Source of the DNA: DATIXJ01 sp963714795
GTDB lineage: Bacteria > Bacteroidota > Ignavibacteria > UBA10030 > SZUA-254
Length of the DNA: 64,000 nt
Direction of reading: 5' to 3'
Assembly: GCA_963714795.1 (NCBI GenBank)
Contig: CAVQPS010000009.1
Span: 62,001 to 126,000, forward strand
How positions within the stretch are numbered: position 1 is the first letter of the stretch; each line of letters starts with the position of its first letter. The translations under genes and the position numbers were made by a program. The notes below the pieces were generated by a model, which was given only the letters and a program-made list of their open reading frames with translations, had not been told where the DNA came from and made no database searches. Below, piece by piece: positions 45,767 through 53,604 of this stretch.

Positions 45767-46777
45767 TTACGTCAATTGAAGATCGGCAATATGCCGGATA
45801 TAGACGGCGGAAGGTTCATCGACGCCAAGCGCGCATTTGAGTGCGACGATCGCTACTTCGATTTGAGATGCATCCGGTTCTTTCGTCGTGATGTGCTGGA
45901 GCCAGAGTCCCGGCGCAACGAGGATTTTACCGAACGGCGTGTTGCTCCGTTTCGCCGACCAGCGAATGAATTCGTATGCCACGCCGCCGACGATCGGGAT
46001 CAGCGGAAGATGCGTCAACAGCCGCACCGGCAATGAAATTTTCCCGAGCCACATGATCAGAAACGAATCGAGAATGGAAAATAACAGCATCGACACAACC
46101 ATCACGATCAGAATAAAACTCGTTCCGCACCGCGGGTGAAACCGCGTGTACAGTTTTGCAGAATCGGGCGTGAGATCGCCCATCGATTCGAATGTGAAAA
46201 CGGCTTTATGTTCCGCGCCGTGATAGCGGAACAGACGTTTCACATCTTTCATCAATGATATGACAAATAAATATCCGACCAGAATACTCAGCCGTATAAT
46301 TCCGGCAATGATATTGAACCAAAACGCATTCTGCTCGACGTTGAACAGTTTCGTTGTCACGATGAGCGGCGTAATGAAAAATACGGCAATGCCCATCGCG
46401 AGCGAGAGCATGACGGTCAGTGCGAGACGTAAATTCGAAGCGGTTTTTTTCGGCTTCGCGGCCTTGCCGTTTCCGTTCGAAGGTTTCTCCGCTTCGAGGT
46501 CCTGCATGGCAACTTCGGTGGAAAAATTCAGCGTCTCGATGCCGATGAACATCATTTCTATTAAGCCGACTGCGCCGCGTAAAATGGGAAGCTTGAAGAT
46601 GGCGTTCTTCTCGGCAAGCGAAACGTAGTCGCGTTTTTTCACGACGATGGAGCCGTTCCTGCGGCGTACGGCGGTTGCGATACGCCCCGGCGCACGCATC
46701 ATCACACCTTCGATGACTGCCTGTCCGCCGACGGCAAGCGGTTTATTCGGATCAAATCGTAAAGGGCTATTCGACAA
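45767..46777 (-). CDS. DUF1385 membrane protein
   Basis: A 336-residue protein of the DUF1385 family. The signature VGGQAVIEGVMMRAPGR is near the N-terminus, YHGAEHKAVFTFE and HPRCGTSFILIVM lie in the second half, and there are about four to five membrane helices. Function unknown; it is often encoded next to prfA, as here. I chose TTG at 46777, with GGAG five bases upstream. An in-frame ATG at 46876 would lie upstream of the predicted promoter. Confidence 0.9.
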   Translation of the reverse strand: MSNSPLRFDPNKPLAVGGQAVIEGVMMRAPGRIATAVRRRNGSIVVKKRDYVSLAEKNAIFKLPILRGAVGLIEMMFIGIETLNFSTEVAMQDLEAEKPSNGNGKAAKPKKTASNLRLALTVMLSLAMGIAVFFITPLIVTTKLFNVEQNAFWFNIIAGIIRLSILVGYLFVISLMKDVKRLFRYHGAEHKAVFTFESMGDLTPDSAKLYTRFHPRCGTSFILIVMVVSMLLFSILDSFLIMWLGKISLPVRLLTHLPLIPIVGGVAYEFIRWSAKRSNTPFGKILVAPGLWLQHITTKEPDASQIEVAIVALKCALGVDEPSAVYIRHIADLQLT

Positions 46778-46828
46778 AACAACTCCAAATTGAATAAAAA
46801 AGAAAATTTTTTGCGTTACTCTGCATTT

Positions 46829-46857
46829 AATATAGTTGATTATTGAGGGAGTTGCAA
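46829..46857 (-). promoter_or_regulatory. predicted promoter of DUF1385-prfA
   Basis: Minus strand TTGCAA (46857-46852) and TATATT (46834-46829), 17-base spacer. The start point near 46822 gives a leader of about 45 bases and supports the TTG start at 46777. Confidence 0.6.
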
Positions 46858-46870
46858 TTGACAGTTTTAT

Positions 46871-46950
46871 CGTCATCCCGACATGTTTTTGGTCGGGATC
46901 TAATCATAACACACACAGAATAGATGTTGAATAAAAGCATTTGGTAGAAG
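46871..46950. repeat. dispersed intergenic repeat, family A, degenerate copy 3
   Basis: An ATCCCGAC/GTCGGGAT hairpin (46875-46899) followed by CAGAATAGATGTTGA and AAAAGCATTTGG, which align with CCGAATAGATGCTGA and GAAGCATTTC of copy 2. The rest of 46951-47137 contains AT- and repeat-like sequence (a GTTACTTTC...GAAAAGTAAC pairing) but no gene that I can support. Confidence 0.55.
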
Positions 46951-47137
46951 TGTTACGTTACTTTCTTTCCGAGAAAGTGGCAAAGCCATCCCTTTGGGAA
47001 AAGTAACCAAATCCCGCTTCATAAGAAACGGGACGATTGAATCTTTCCAACCCGCACGGCTGACGATTTCGACTCTTCAGGTTTTTAAACCGTGACCAAA
47101 TGTTCATCTCTTTCTGAAATGAAAAAGCATTTCCCCC

Positions 47138-47223
47138 GTCTTTGCGAGGAGCGTAGCGACGAAGCAATCTCGTTTTTTAGGAAGGAGATGAGACTGCTTC
47201 GCGATGAAACCGCTCGCAGAGAC
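47138..47223. repeat. dispersed palindromic repeat, family B, full copy
   Basis: GTCTTTGCGAGGAGCGTAGC...GAAGCAATCTC is followed by an inverted second arm (GAGACTGCTTCGCGAT...GCTCGCAGAGAC). The two arms can fold into a long imperfect hairpin around a TTTTTT stretch. The family closely resembles REP-like elements common in environmental genomes. Confidence 0.7.
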
Positions 47224-47254
47224 ACTCTTTGAGTAGCCGGTTATATTGTAGTAA

Positions 47255-47449
47255 CTACTTCTTCGAATCCCTTACTCTCGAACCAACCACGACGGAAATT
47301 ACCAGCAGAAGCATCGCGGCAATTCCGAGCCACGCACCGAGCGGAGAAGCGTTGTTCGTTGTAAGCAAGGCGATAAAACCTCCGAGCACGATGCCGCTGC
47401 AGAGAATAAGTATGACTTTAAAGAGACCGAAATTCCATTTCGTGTTCAT
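47255..47449 (-). CDS. small two-helix membrane protein
   Basis: A 64-residue protein with two hydrophobic helices (about residues 10-28 and 36-56), a basic N-terminus (MNTKWNFGLFK) and a charged tail (RVRDSKK). No family recognised. No clear ribosome binding site. It lies between repeats and the first VOC gene in an accessory patch. Confidence 0.5.
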   Translation of the reverse strand: MNTKWNFGLFKVILILCSGIVLGGFIALLTTNNASPLGAWLGIAAMLLLVISVVVGSRVRDSKK

Positions 47450-47502
47450 AAGTATTTTTCAATGATTTGTTTTTTGCCAACGATTTTGTCACACACGATG
47501 TC

Positions 47503-47976
47503 CTATGGTTGCCACAGTTCAACTTTGTTTCCTTCAATGTCCATGACATGAACAAACTTACCATAATCGGAAGACTCAATTGTGTCAACAACCGTAACAC
47601 CTTCTTTTCTGAGTTCTTCAACAAGCGATCCGAGGTTTTCTACCCGATAGTTTATCATAAAATCTTTTGTTGAAGGATTGAAATATTTCGTGGTTTCGGC
47701 AAAGGGACTCCACTGTGTAACGCCCTTTTTTGTTGTATCAGGGACTTCTCGCCATTCAAATATTGTCCCGTATTGGTCGGTCTTCATTCCTAAATGCTCT
47801 TTGTACCACTCTTTCAATTTCTTGGGATCTTTGCACTTAAAGAAGATTCCGCCGATGCCTGTCACTTTTTTCGATTGCGGCTCGCTGTTCAATTGACCTG
47901 TCATGATCGTATTGAATGCAAAGCCAAAACCGAACATTGCCGTCAACGCCAAGATCAAAAATATTTTCTTTTTCAT
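47503..47976 (-). CDS. VOC-family protein with signal peptide
   Basis: A 157-residue vicinal-oxygen-chelate (glyoxalase/bleomycin-resistance) protein. Unusually it carries a signal peptide (MKKKIFLILALTAMFGFGF), so it should act outside the cytoplasm. The domain begins KVTGIGGIFFKCKDPKKL and ends VMDIEGNKVELWQP. It is closely related to the next gene, which lacks the signal. Substrate unknown. Confidence 0.82.
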   Translation of the reverse strand: MKKKIFLILALTAMFGFGFAFNTIMTGQLNSEPQSKKVTGIGGIFFKCKDPKKLKEWYKEHLGMKTDQYGTIFEWREVPDTTKKGVTQWSPFAETTKYFNPSTKDFMINYRVENLGSLVEELRKEGVTVVDTIESSDYGKFVHVMDIEGNKVELWQP

Positions 47977-48057
47977 ATTTTTCCATGAGTAATGTTGGTT
48001 GTGTATTCAGTTACGCTTCTCGATCAATTACGAGTTACGAAATCAGTGGTTCGTGTG

Positions 48058-48087
48058 TTCTAACGGACTCGGAGCTACTGGTTAGGT
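48058..48087. other. short attC-like site between the VOC genes
   Basis: On the minus strand ACCTAAC, CAGTAGCTCCGAGTCC, GTTAGAA. ACCTAAC fits the integron R'' box RYYYAAC; the other box fits only partly. The inner CAGTxGCTCC-AGTCC is shared with the element at 48536-48605. At 30 bases it is shorter than known attC sites. Confidence 0.35.
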
Positions 48088-48118
48088 CACAGTTCGCGAC
48101 CGTGAGTAACGAGCCTGC

Positions 48119-48505
48119 TCATTGGCCTTGAGGCGGCTGCCATAGCTCGACCTTGTTTCCCTCCGGATCGATGACCCAGGCAAACTTCCCGTACTCGGAA
48201 TCGTCAATCTTCTCGAGCACATTGCAGCCTTCTTCTTTCAAAGCCTTGACCAGGGCGTGGAGGTCTTCCACCCGGTAGTTGACCATGAAGGAAGCAGAGC
48301 TCGGAGCAAAGTGCTTGCTTTCCTGCGGATCGATCAACCAGGCAGTTGTGCCTGCAACCGGCTTGCCCTCGGCGTCGGTCCAATCGAAGGAAGCTCCGCC
48401 CCAGGATTGGACATCGATTCCCAGATGCCGCTTGTACCAAGCCTGCAGTGATGGAGCGTCTTTTGCCTTGAAGAAGATGCCGCCGATGCCAGTGACTCGT
48501 TTCAT
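48119..48505 (-). CDS. VOC-family protein, cytosolic
   Basis: A 128-residue vicinal-oxygen-chelate protein (KRVTGIGGIFFKAKDAPSLQ ... DPEGNKVELWQPP). It is a paralogue of the exported VOC protein just downstream, sharing the IGGIFFK start, FMVNYRVEDL and the EGNKVELWQP end. It has a strong ribosome binding site (AAGGAG, eight bases). The coding sequence is visibly richer in G and C than its neighbours. With attC-like sequences on both sides it could be a mobile gene cassette. Confidence 0.85.
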   Translation of the reverse strand: MKRVTGIGGIFFKAKDAPSLQAWYKRHLGIDVQSWGGASFDWTDAEGKPVAGTTAWLIDPQESKHFAPSSASFMVNYRVEDLHALVKALKEEGCNVLEKIDDSEYGKFAWVIDPEGNKVELWQPPQGQ

Positions 48506-48535
48506 GTTTATTACTCCTTATATGTGTTATTGAAT

Positions 48536-48605
48536 GCGCCCTAACGGAGCGGAACTAATCCCGAAGTGATCCCTTCGGGACTGGAGCGACTGGTTAGGTT
48601 GCGCC
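48536..48605. other. attC-like imperfect palindrome upstream of the VOC gene
   Basis: Seventy bases bounded by CCTAAC (48540-48545) and GTTAGGT (48593-48599), which pair as integron R'' and R' boxes do. Inside is a hairpin TCCCGAAG...CTTCGGGA, as an L-box stem would be, with unpaired spacers of about 12 bases. No integrase gene lies in the window. The spacers are longer than usual, so this is a candidate only. Confidence 0.45.
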
Positions 48606-48751
48606 CACTAAAAAATTTTCTTACCAGATTTCTTTTCGTATAATTTTATAAGATCTCTTAATTTGAACTTCGATCGAAATGCTGCCTCATTTAAATACCT
48701 CACGGCTGTCGGCCGTTCGTATAAGAGGAGTCAAGGCAATCGATTTGGGAG
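48606..48751. other. intergenic sequence, nothing recognised
   Basis: About 146 AT-rich bases between the attC-like element and the end of the RloB-like gene. I see no gene, terminator or promoter here that I can support. Confidence 0.5.
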
Positions 48752-49432
48752 TTAAATAGTTGCCGGTGCCTTAAATTCGTTCAACTTTTCTACGAGGAGG
48801 TATACTGTTGTGCAAGGGTTTGATCTCGAGGGAGGTATCTCTCTCTCAGTAAAGTTATTGAACAGGGCTTTTGCCCATGCGATAGCTTGCGTTTGATTCC
48901 CCTGCTTAGAAAGGATCAGATACATATATTCGGAATTTTTCTTGTATGGGCCGTCGAGAATCGCTGAAAGTTTCTCTTTATATTCATCTCGGCTCATTCC
49001 GGTATTTCTATACTCAAAATGCAGGATAAACCATAGCTCGAATGCCTCGTTAGACCATGCACAATTTACTTTAGCAGCATGGGCTTTGAGAATAGCATTA
49101 TCGAAATTGTCGGCTTGGAAGCTATCTTTGTCAAAAACGATCCAGACATGATCAAAGGAATAGTCGCTAGCAGCGTACTTATCTCTCTCCTTGATGGCCA
49201 CATCAACGAGGCTGAGTGTGTTTCTTCCTTCACCGAGTATAACCACATCAATAATGTGGGGAGGTAGATTTTTTGCAAAAGCTTTGAAGTAGTTCGGTTC
49301 AGTTTTCTCTCCCTCGCATACGATCAAGAATCGTTCTCGCTCTAACCGAGCTTCTATTATTCGATCTTTACGCCGCGACAGTCGTAAAAACCATTCCTTT
49401 TCCTGGTCTGTAATCTTTACGGGTCGACCCAT
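48752..49432 (-). CDS. RloB-like TOPRIM-domain protein
   Basis: A 226-residue protein of the RloB family. The TOPRIM-type acids are in IVCEGEKTEPNYF (E40, E42, E45) and VWIVFDKDSF (D101, D103), and the family motif SNEAFELWFILHFE is at 127-140. RloB proteins are presumed nucleases linked to restriction or phage-defence loci. The gene starts three bases after the AAA ATPase and is surely co-transcribed with it. The pair resembles other ATPase-plus-TOPRIM defence systems such as PARIS and Gabija in design. Confidence 0.85.
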   Translation of the reverse strand: MGRPVKITDQEKEWFLRLSRRKDRIIEARLERERFLIVCEGEKTEPNYFKAFAKNLPPHIIDVVILGEGRNTLSLVDVAIKERDKYAASDYSFDHVWIVFDKDSFQADNFDNAILKAHAAKVNCAWSNEAFELWFILHFEYRNTGMSRDEYKEKLSAILDGPYKKNSEYMYLILSKQGNQTQAIAWAKALFNNFTEREIPPSRSNPCTTVYLLVEKLNEFKAPATI

Positions 49433-49435
49433 CGC

Positions 49436-50710
49436 TCACTCCTTTACCAGCTTATTTAAGTCACTTAGGAAAGGTACCGCTCCATATCGACCTTGAATGT
49501 AGTTTTTTTCAATGCTGGCATCATTGCGAACTTTTTTTCCGTCGGGTAGCTTGAACTCGGCCAGCGAATATAAATCTGTTGCTGCCTCCTGATTCTTTTC
49601 TACAAACCAAATTTGATCGCGACGCAGGTTTGCATATTGCAGAAGATTTGTGTCATGTGTCGCAAAAATCAATTGTGCATTTCTTGGATTTGCTTTTGAA
49701 GAGTTAAATAAGCTTACAATTGCCTTTGTGAGTAACGGGTGAAGTTTCGCATCTAACTCATCAATACATACTACGTAACCATTTGCAAGACAATCCAAAA
49801 TCGGTCCAGCAATGTGAAATAACTTCTTAGTGCCATCGGATTCCTCAGAGGAAAAGTCTAGATTGACAACGCCTTTCTTCACACCATCCTCGAACCTTCC
49901 ATGAACTGATGAAATCTTTGGTTGCTTAGAAATTGATATCCTTCGCTTTGTAATAGTATCTTGCTGATCTGATTTGACGAATTCTTCGTTTGGAAATTCA
50001 ATGGCGAAAAGGTCTTCTATCCCAACATCTGCTCCTTTGATCAGATTGACCAATTGCTGTCGACTTTCATTTTTCTGTAAAAGCGAAGCCGTAAATCTTT
50101 CATAGTTTTGTTCGCGAAGTCCATGCAGCGTCCTGAATCCTAGAAACCACTTAAGTAACTTGCCCGCTATTTCCCCATTAAACTGAGCCACAACTGAGAG
50201 GAAGAGCGCATTGTTTCGGGTTTTTTCTTCTAATCCACCGCCTTCTTTAAAATCATCAGTAATTTCAATTCGATCTCCCCATCGGAGAAAGAGAGATTTC
50301 TCTTTTTGCTTCTCAGCAAAGAAGAGCCACTCTTTCTCCACGGATTTTCTGTTTACTTCGAATCCATATTTGTATCGGATATTATCTATTAAGAAGCAAA
50401 ACTCGAAATGGCTTGGTGCATTCTCAGTCGCGGCATCGAATTTGAAAGGTGTTACATGGATTTCTTCTTCAATCTGCGTTTGTGTAGCGGAACTCAGAAC
50501 GAAACTTCTAGCAAAGCCCATTGCTCGCAAGAGGTTAGACTTACCACTGGCATTTGCCCCATATATAGCAGCGCTCTTTAGAAGACGAAGTTGTCCCACT
50601 TGAAATGTATTCTCTTCAACGAATTCCTTTATGGGATTTGCGGCGATCATGTTTAAGCGAACAGGGGCCTTGAACGACAAGTAGTTACCCACTTCGAATT
50701 CAATAAGCAT
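49436..50710 (-). CDS. RloA-like AAA/ABC-type ATPase
   Basis: A 424-residue SMC/ABC-like ATPase (COG1106-type). Walker A is GANASGKSN at 51-59, just after the N-terminal EVGNYLSFKAPVRLN; Walker B is YVVCIDELDAKLHP near 316-329, with FATHDTNLL after it. Such ATPases sense a trigger, often a phage product, and control a partner nuclease. The gene is first in the two-gene unit and is preceded by a promoter flanked by two related palindromes. Confidence 0.87.
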   Translation of the reverse strand: MLIEFEVGNYLSFKAPVRLNMIAANPIKEFVEENTFQVGQLRLLKSAAIYGANASGKSNLLRAMGFARSFVLSSATQTQIEEEIHVTPFKFDAATENAPSHFEFCFLIDNIRYKYGFEVNRKSVEKEWLFFAEKQKEKSLFLRWGDRIEITDDFKEGGGLEEKTRNNALFLSVVAQFNGEIAGKLLKWFLGFRTLHGLREQNYERFTASLLQKNESRQQLVNLIKGADVGIEDLFAIEFPNEEFVKSDQQDTITKRRISISKQPKISSVHGRFEDGVKKGVVNLDFSSEESDGTKKLFHIAGPILDCLANGYVVCIDELDAKLHPLLTKAIVSLFNSSKANPRNAQLIFATHDTNLLQYANLRRDQIWFVEKNQEAATDLYSLAEFKLPDGKKVRNDASIEKNYIQGRYGAVPFLSDLNKLVKE

Positions 50711-50723
50711 CTCATTATTCCTT

Positions 50724-50740
50724 TTGATGATTAGTCACAA
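50724..50740. promoter_or_regulatory. operator-like site 2, downstream of the start point
   Basis: TTGATGATTAGTCACAA is a degenerate version of the perfect palindrome at 50786-50802. Its centre lies 62 bases from that of the other site, about 14 bases before the ATPase start. Confidence 0.45.
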
Positions 50741-50749
50741 TTTTTTCAA

Positions 50750-50778
50750 AATATCGGCATCAATTCGATAAAAGTCAA
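50750..50778 (-). promoter_or_regulatory. predicted promoter of the RloA/RloB pair
   Basis: Minus strand TTGACT (50778-50773) and GATATT (50755-50750), 17-base spacer. The start point would be near 50743, about 33 bases before the ATPase start codon. Confidence 0.55.
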
Positions 50779-50785
50779 GCTATTT

Positions 50786-50802
50786 TTGTGATTTAATCAC
50801 AA
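50786..50802. promoter_or_regulatory. operator-like site 1, perfect 8-1-8 palindrome
   Basis: TTGTGATTTAATCACAA is fully self-complementary around one central base and abuts the -35 element. It is a strong candidate binding site for a dimeric HTH regulator, which is not encoded next to the pair. Confidence 0.6.
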
Positions 50803-50928
50803 TTTAATAATACGAAAAAACATGGCGAATTTTTGGCGAAATTCCAAGATATTTGCATAGACAATTGGTTGATTAGGACGCAAATTTTCCGAAATAATCG
50901 TTATTAGCAAAACCTAACTAGTAATTAT

Positions 50929-50943
50929 ACTGCAGTCTGCAGT
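50929..50943. repeat. 7-1-7 palindrome at the island edge
   Basis: ACTGCAGTCTGCAGT is perfectly self-complementary. It lies between the defence-like pair and the polysaccharide operon in a stretch without genes (50803-51005). No role can be assigned. Confidence 0.4.
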
Positions 50944-51005
50944 ACAGCCTGTCGTTTTGTAATGATCCGGCTTTCCTTCAAGCTTACAAAATCCTCCGCC
51001 AACAT

Positions 51006-52548
51006 TCACCTCTCCACCATTCCCTCTTCATCACGCGGGATTTCTTCGCCGGAAATCGGAGATGCTACCTTCTTCTCACGGGAAAGCAATTGCTTTACTT
51101 TCGCAAGCTCGCCTGCGTTGAAGAATTTCATCCAGTACATCAATCCCAAAAATAATAATAACAAAACAATCTTCTGCAGGAAGCGTGTCGTCGCGGAGAA
51201 ATACGCCATCATCTCCACCGGCGGCAAATAATAGAGTACCAGCACGACGGCAACAGCAATCAGGATTTTCACGAAGCCGCTTGATCTCGTACGGCACGGG
51301 ATAGACGCGCCGGACAACGACATACATCGTCGCCGCCATGAACAGGTACGCGAAGAACGTCGCCCACGCCGCGCCCATCATCCCCATCGACGGGATTAGA
51401 AAATAATTCGCAACGACATTCACTACCGCACCGACGAACGTCACCGGCGCCGCGTACTGCGTTTTCTTCTGTATGTAAATGCCCGCGGAAAGATTCGTGT
51501 GAATGCCGAGGAACACGTACCCGGCAAGCACCACCGGCACGATGTCGAGTCCGCTCCAGTAACCGGGACCGATCAGATGCCTGCCGAACAGACTGATCTT
51601 CGCAATATCGCCGATGAAAAATGTCAGAATAAGAAAAATTGCCGACATGAACACCAGCAAATACGTCAGCACGCGGGCGAAGATTTCTTTTGCGTTCGCT
51701 TCCTTCGCAACGGAAAAATAAAACGGGCGCCACGCATAATCGTACATCGAAACGATGAGCATCATGAAAATGCCGAGCCGGTAATTCGCCTGGTAAATGC
51801 CGACAGTGGCGTCGTCGGTGAGCGCGCGGAGAATCGGGCGGTCGATCACCTGCACCGCCATCGCCGCAAGCCCGGCAGGAATATAGGGCAAACCGAATTT
51901 CATCAATGCTTTCCAGAGTCCGCCGTTGAACGACGGGACGAGATGCTTCGCGATCGTCGGCAACAACATCACCAGCGTTACGGCTGATGCAACAAGTCCG
52001 CTGATGAACACGCCCTCGATTCCCATTTTGAATTGTAATAACAAAACGAGATTCATCACGACGTTGATGAGGATATTCAGGAACTTGATCGTCGCAAATG
52101 ATGTCGCTTTATGTTCCATCCGCAAAACAGCGAACGGAATGATCGCAACCGCATCGAGCGCAAGGATCCAGCCCGCGTAGAGAATGATCGAGGAATGCTG
52201 TTCCTGCAGATTGATCAAATGTCCGAGAGGAACCGCGAAAGCGCTGATGAATATTGAAAACAGAATCGACGAACCGAGCAGCGAGAAAAACGGCGTACTG
52301 AAATTCTGTTTCGGCGTGCCGATTTCGAGCGTCGAGGAATATTTGAAATACGCCGACTCCAGTCCGTACGAATAGACGACGGTCACGAACGCGATCAGCG
52401 AATAGACATACGCGACGACACCGTACTCGCCGGCGGCGAAGACGTTGGTGTAAAACGGAATTAAAAGAAAGTTCAGGAAGCGGCCGAGAATGGTGCTGAT
52501 GCCGTACACGGCTGTCTCGGTACCGAGGCGCTTGAGGTGGGTGAACAT
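51006..52548 (-). CDS. Wzx-type polysaccharide flippase (frameshifted near 51283)
   Basis: A MOP-superfamily flippase that would move lipid-linked oligosaccharides across the inner membrane. The first frame encodes twelve helices from TAVYGISTILGRFLNFLLIPF to VVRRVYPVPYEIKRL; after one extra base the second frame continues with FVKILIAVAVVLVLYYLPP and another helix pair, ending at 51006. The corrected protein has about 513 residues and 14 helices, the usual number. It is the last gene of the long operon and starts immediately before the nadC stop. Confidence 0.85.
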
Positions 52549-53454
52549 TCAGTGGTGCGACTTTGATAAATGCGTGATCTTCATGGAGATATCGAGCGCT
52601 TTCGGCGAGTGCGTCAGCGCGCCGACGGAAATAAGGTCGACGCCGGTTTCCGCGATGGCGCGGATATTGTCCAGCGAAACATTACCGGATGCTTCCACTT
52701 CAAGCTTATGATCGATCATCTGAACGGCACGTTTCGTGTCAGGTAATGAAAAATTATCGAGCATGATGCGATGGATGCCGGAATATTTCAGGACTTGTTG
52801 AACTTCGTCGAGCGTTTTCGTCTCGACCTCCACACGAACGATATATTTTTTTTGTTGAAGATACTGCAAGCAACGATCGATGGCAGGACCGATGCCGCCT
52901 GCCGCGGCGATATGATTGTCTTTGATCAGCGCCATATCGTCCAAACCGAAACGGTGGTTGACGGCGCCGCCCACACGCACCGCAAGCTTGTCGAGAATTC
53001 TTAAACCGGGCGGCGTTTTGCGCGTGTCGGTGATGCGGGCATTCGTTCCTTTGATGGCATCGACAAATTTCGCCGTAACCGTCGCAATGCCACTCATCCG
53101 TTGAAGAATATTCAACGCGGTCCGTTCTGCTTTCAGTAAACTTGCAAACGAACCCCTGACATTGCCGATCACTGTTCCCGTTTCAACATGCGATCCATCG
53201 GAGCACAGAATCTTCATACCAATTTCCGGATCGACAAAATGAAACACCATATCTACCACCGCGAGGCCGGCAACAACACCCGGTTCTTTCACGCGTATCT
53301 CACCGCGTCCCGGCAATTCAGGCGGTACGATTCCCTCCGTCGTGATGTCACCCATGCCGAGATCTTCAAGAATTGCTTCTTCGATCAGACGGCTGACGCG
53401 GCTGTCGCCCACCGCATCGCTGATGATATTAGGAATGGTCGGATCCGCCGTCAT
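52549..53454 (-). CDS. nadC: nicotinate-nucleotide pyrophosphorylase (carboxylating)
   Basis: A 301-residue quinolinate phosphoribosyltransferase of NAD synthesis. Motifs: LEDLGMGDITTEG (about 30-42), AERTALNILQRMSGIAT near 110, TRKTPPGLR with GGAVNHRFGLDDMALIKDNH near 145-180, and EASGNVSLDNI near 257. It lies between a Trm112-like gene, whose end it overlaps by 26 bases, and the flippase gene. There is no other NAD gene nearby. Confidence 0.95.
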   Translation of the reverse strand: MTADPTIPNIISDAVGDSRVSRLIEEAILEDLGMGDITTEGIVPPELPGRGEIRVKEPGVVAGLAVVDMVFHFVDPEIGMKILCSDGSHVETGTVIGNVRGSFASLLKAERTALNILQRMSGIATVTAKFVDAIKGTNARITDTRKTPPGLRILDKLAVRVGGAVNHRFGLDDMALIKDNHIAAAGGIGPAIDRCLQYLQQKKYIVRVEVETKTLDEVQQVLKYSGIHRIMLDNFSLPDTKRAVQMIDHKLEVEASGNVSLDNIRAIAETGVDLISVGALTHSPKALDISMKITHLSKSHH

Positions 53455-53596
53455 CGGTCATCACCGGAATATTGTTTTTGATTCGATAGATACGTGAACA
53501 TGCCCGGCATGTCAAACGGTTCTGTCCGGGTTCGTACAATAATTCGCCGCGGCATTTCGGACAGCAAAGGATTTTCAATAAAAATTCGGAAATCAT
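53429..53596 (-). CDS. Trm112/YcaR-like zinc-ribbon protein
   Basis: A 55-residue protein in the gap between nadC and the thioesterase. It begins MISEFLLKILCCPKCRGELL and has CPKC at 12-15 and CRAC at 30-33, then NNIPVMTDDG. This is the Trm112 (UPF0434) pattern: two Cys pairs around a short beta ribbon and the C-terminal IPVM. Such proteins activate methyltransferases in eukaryotes and archaea; the bacterial role is less clear. The ATG at 53596 lies eight bases after the thioesterase stop, and the end overlaps nadC. Confidence 0.85.
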   Translation of the reverse strand: MISEFLLKILCCPKCRGELLYEPGQNRLTCRACSRIYRIKNNIPVMTDDGGSDHS

Positions 53597-53604
53597 CGAT
53601 ATCA

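Noticed and set aside
46778..46876. Upstream ATG start for the DUF1385 gene
   Set aside because: It lies upstream of the predicted promoter, and TTG 46777 has a good ribosome binding site.
50890..50930. A further attC-like R'' box (ACCTAACTAGT)
   Set aside because: No partner box or hairpin follows, so it is probably chance.
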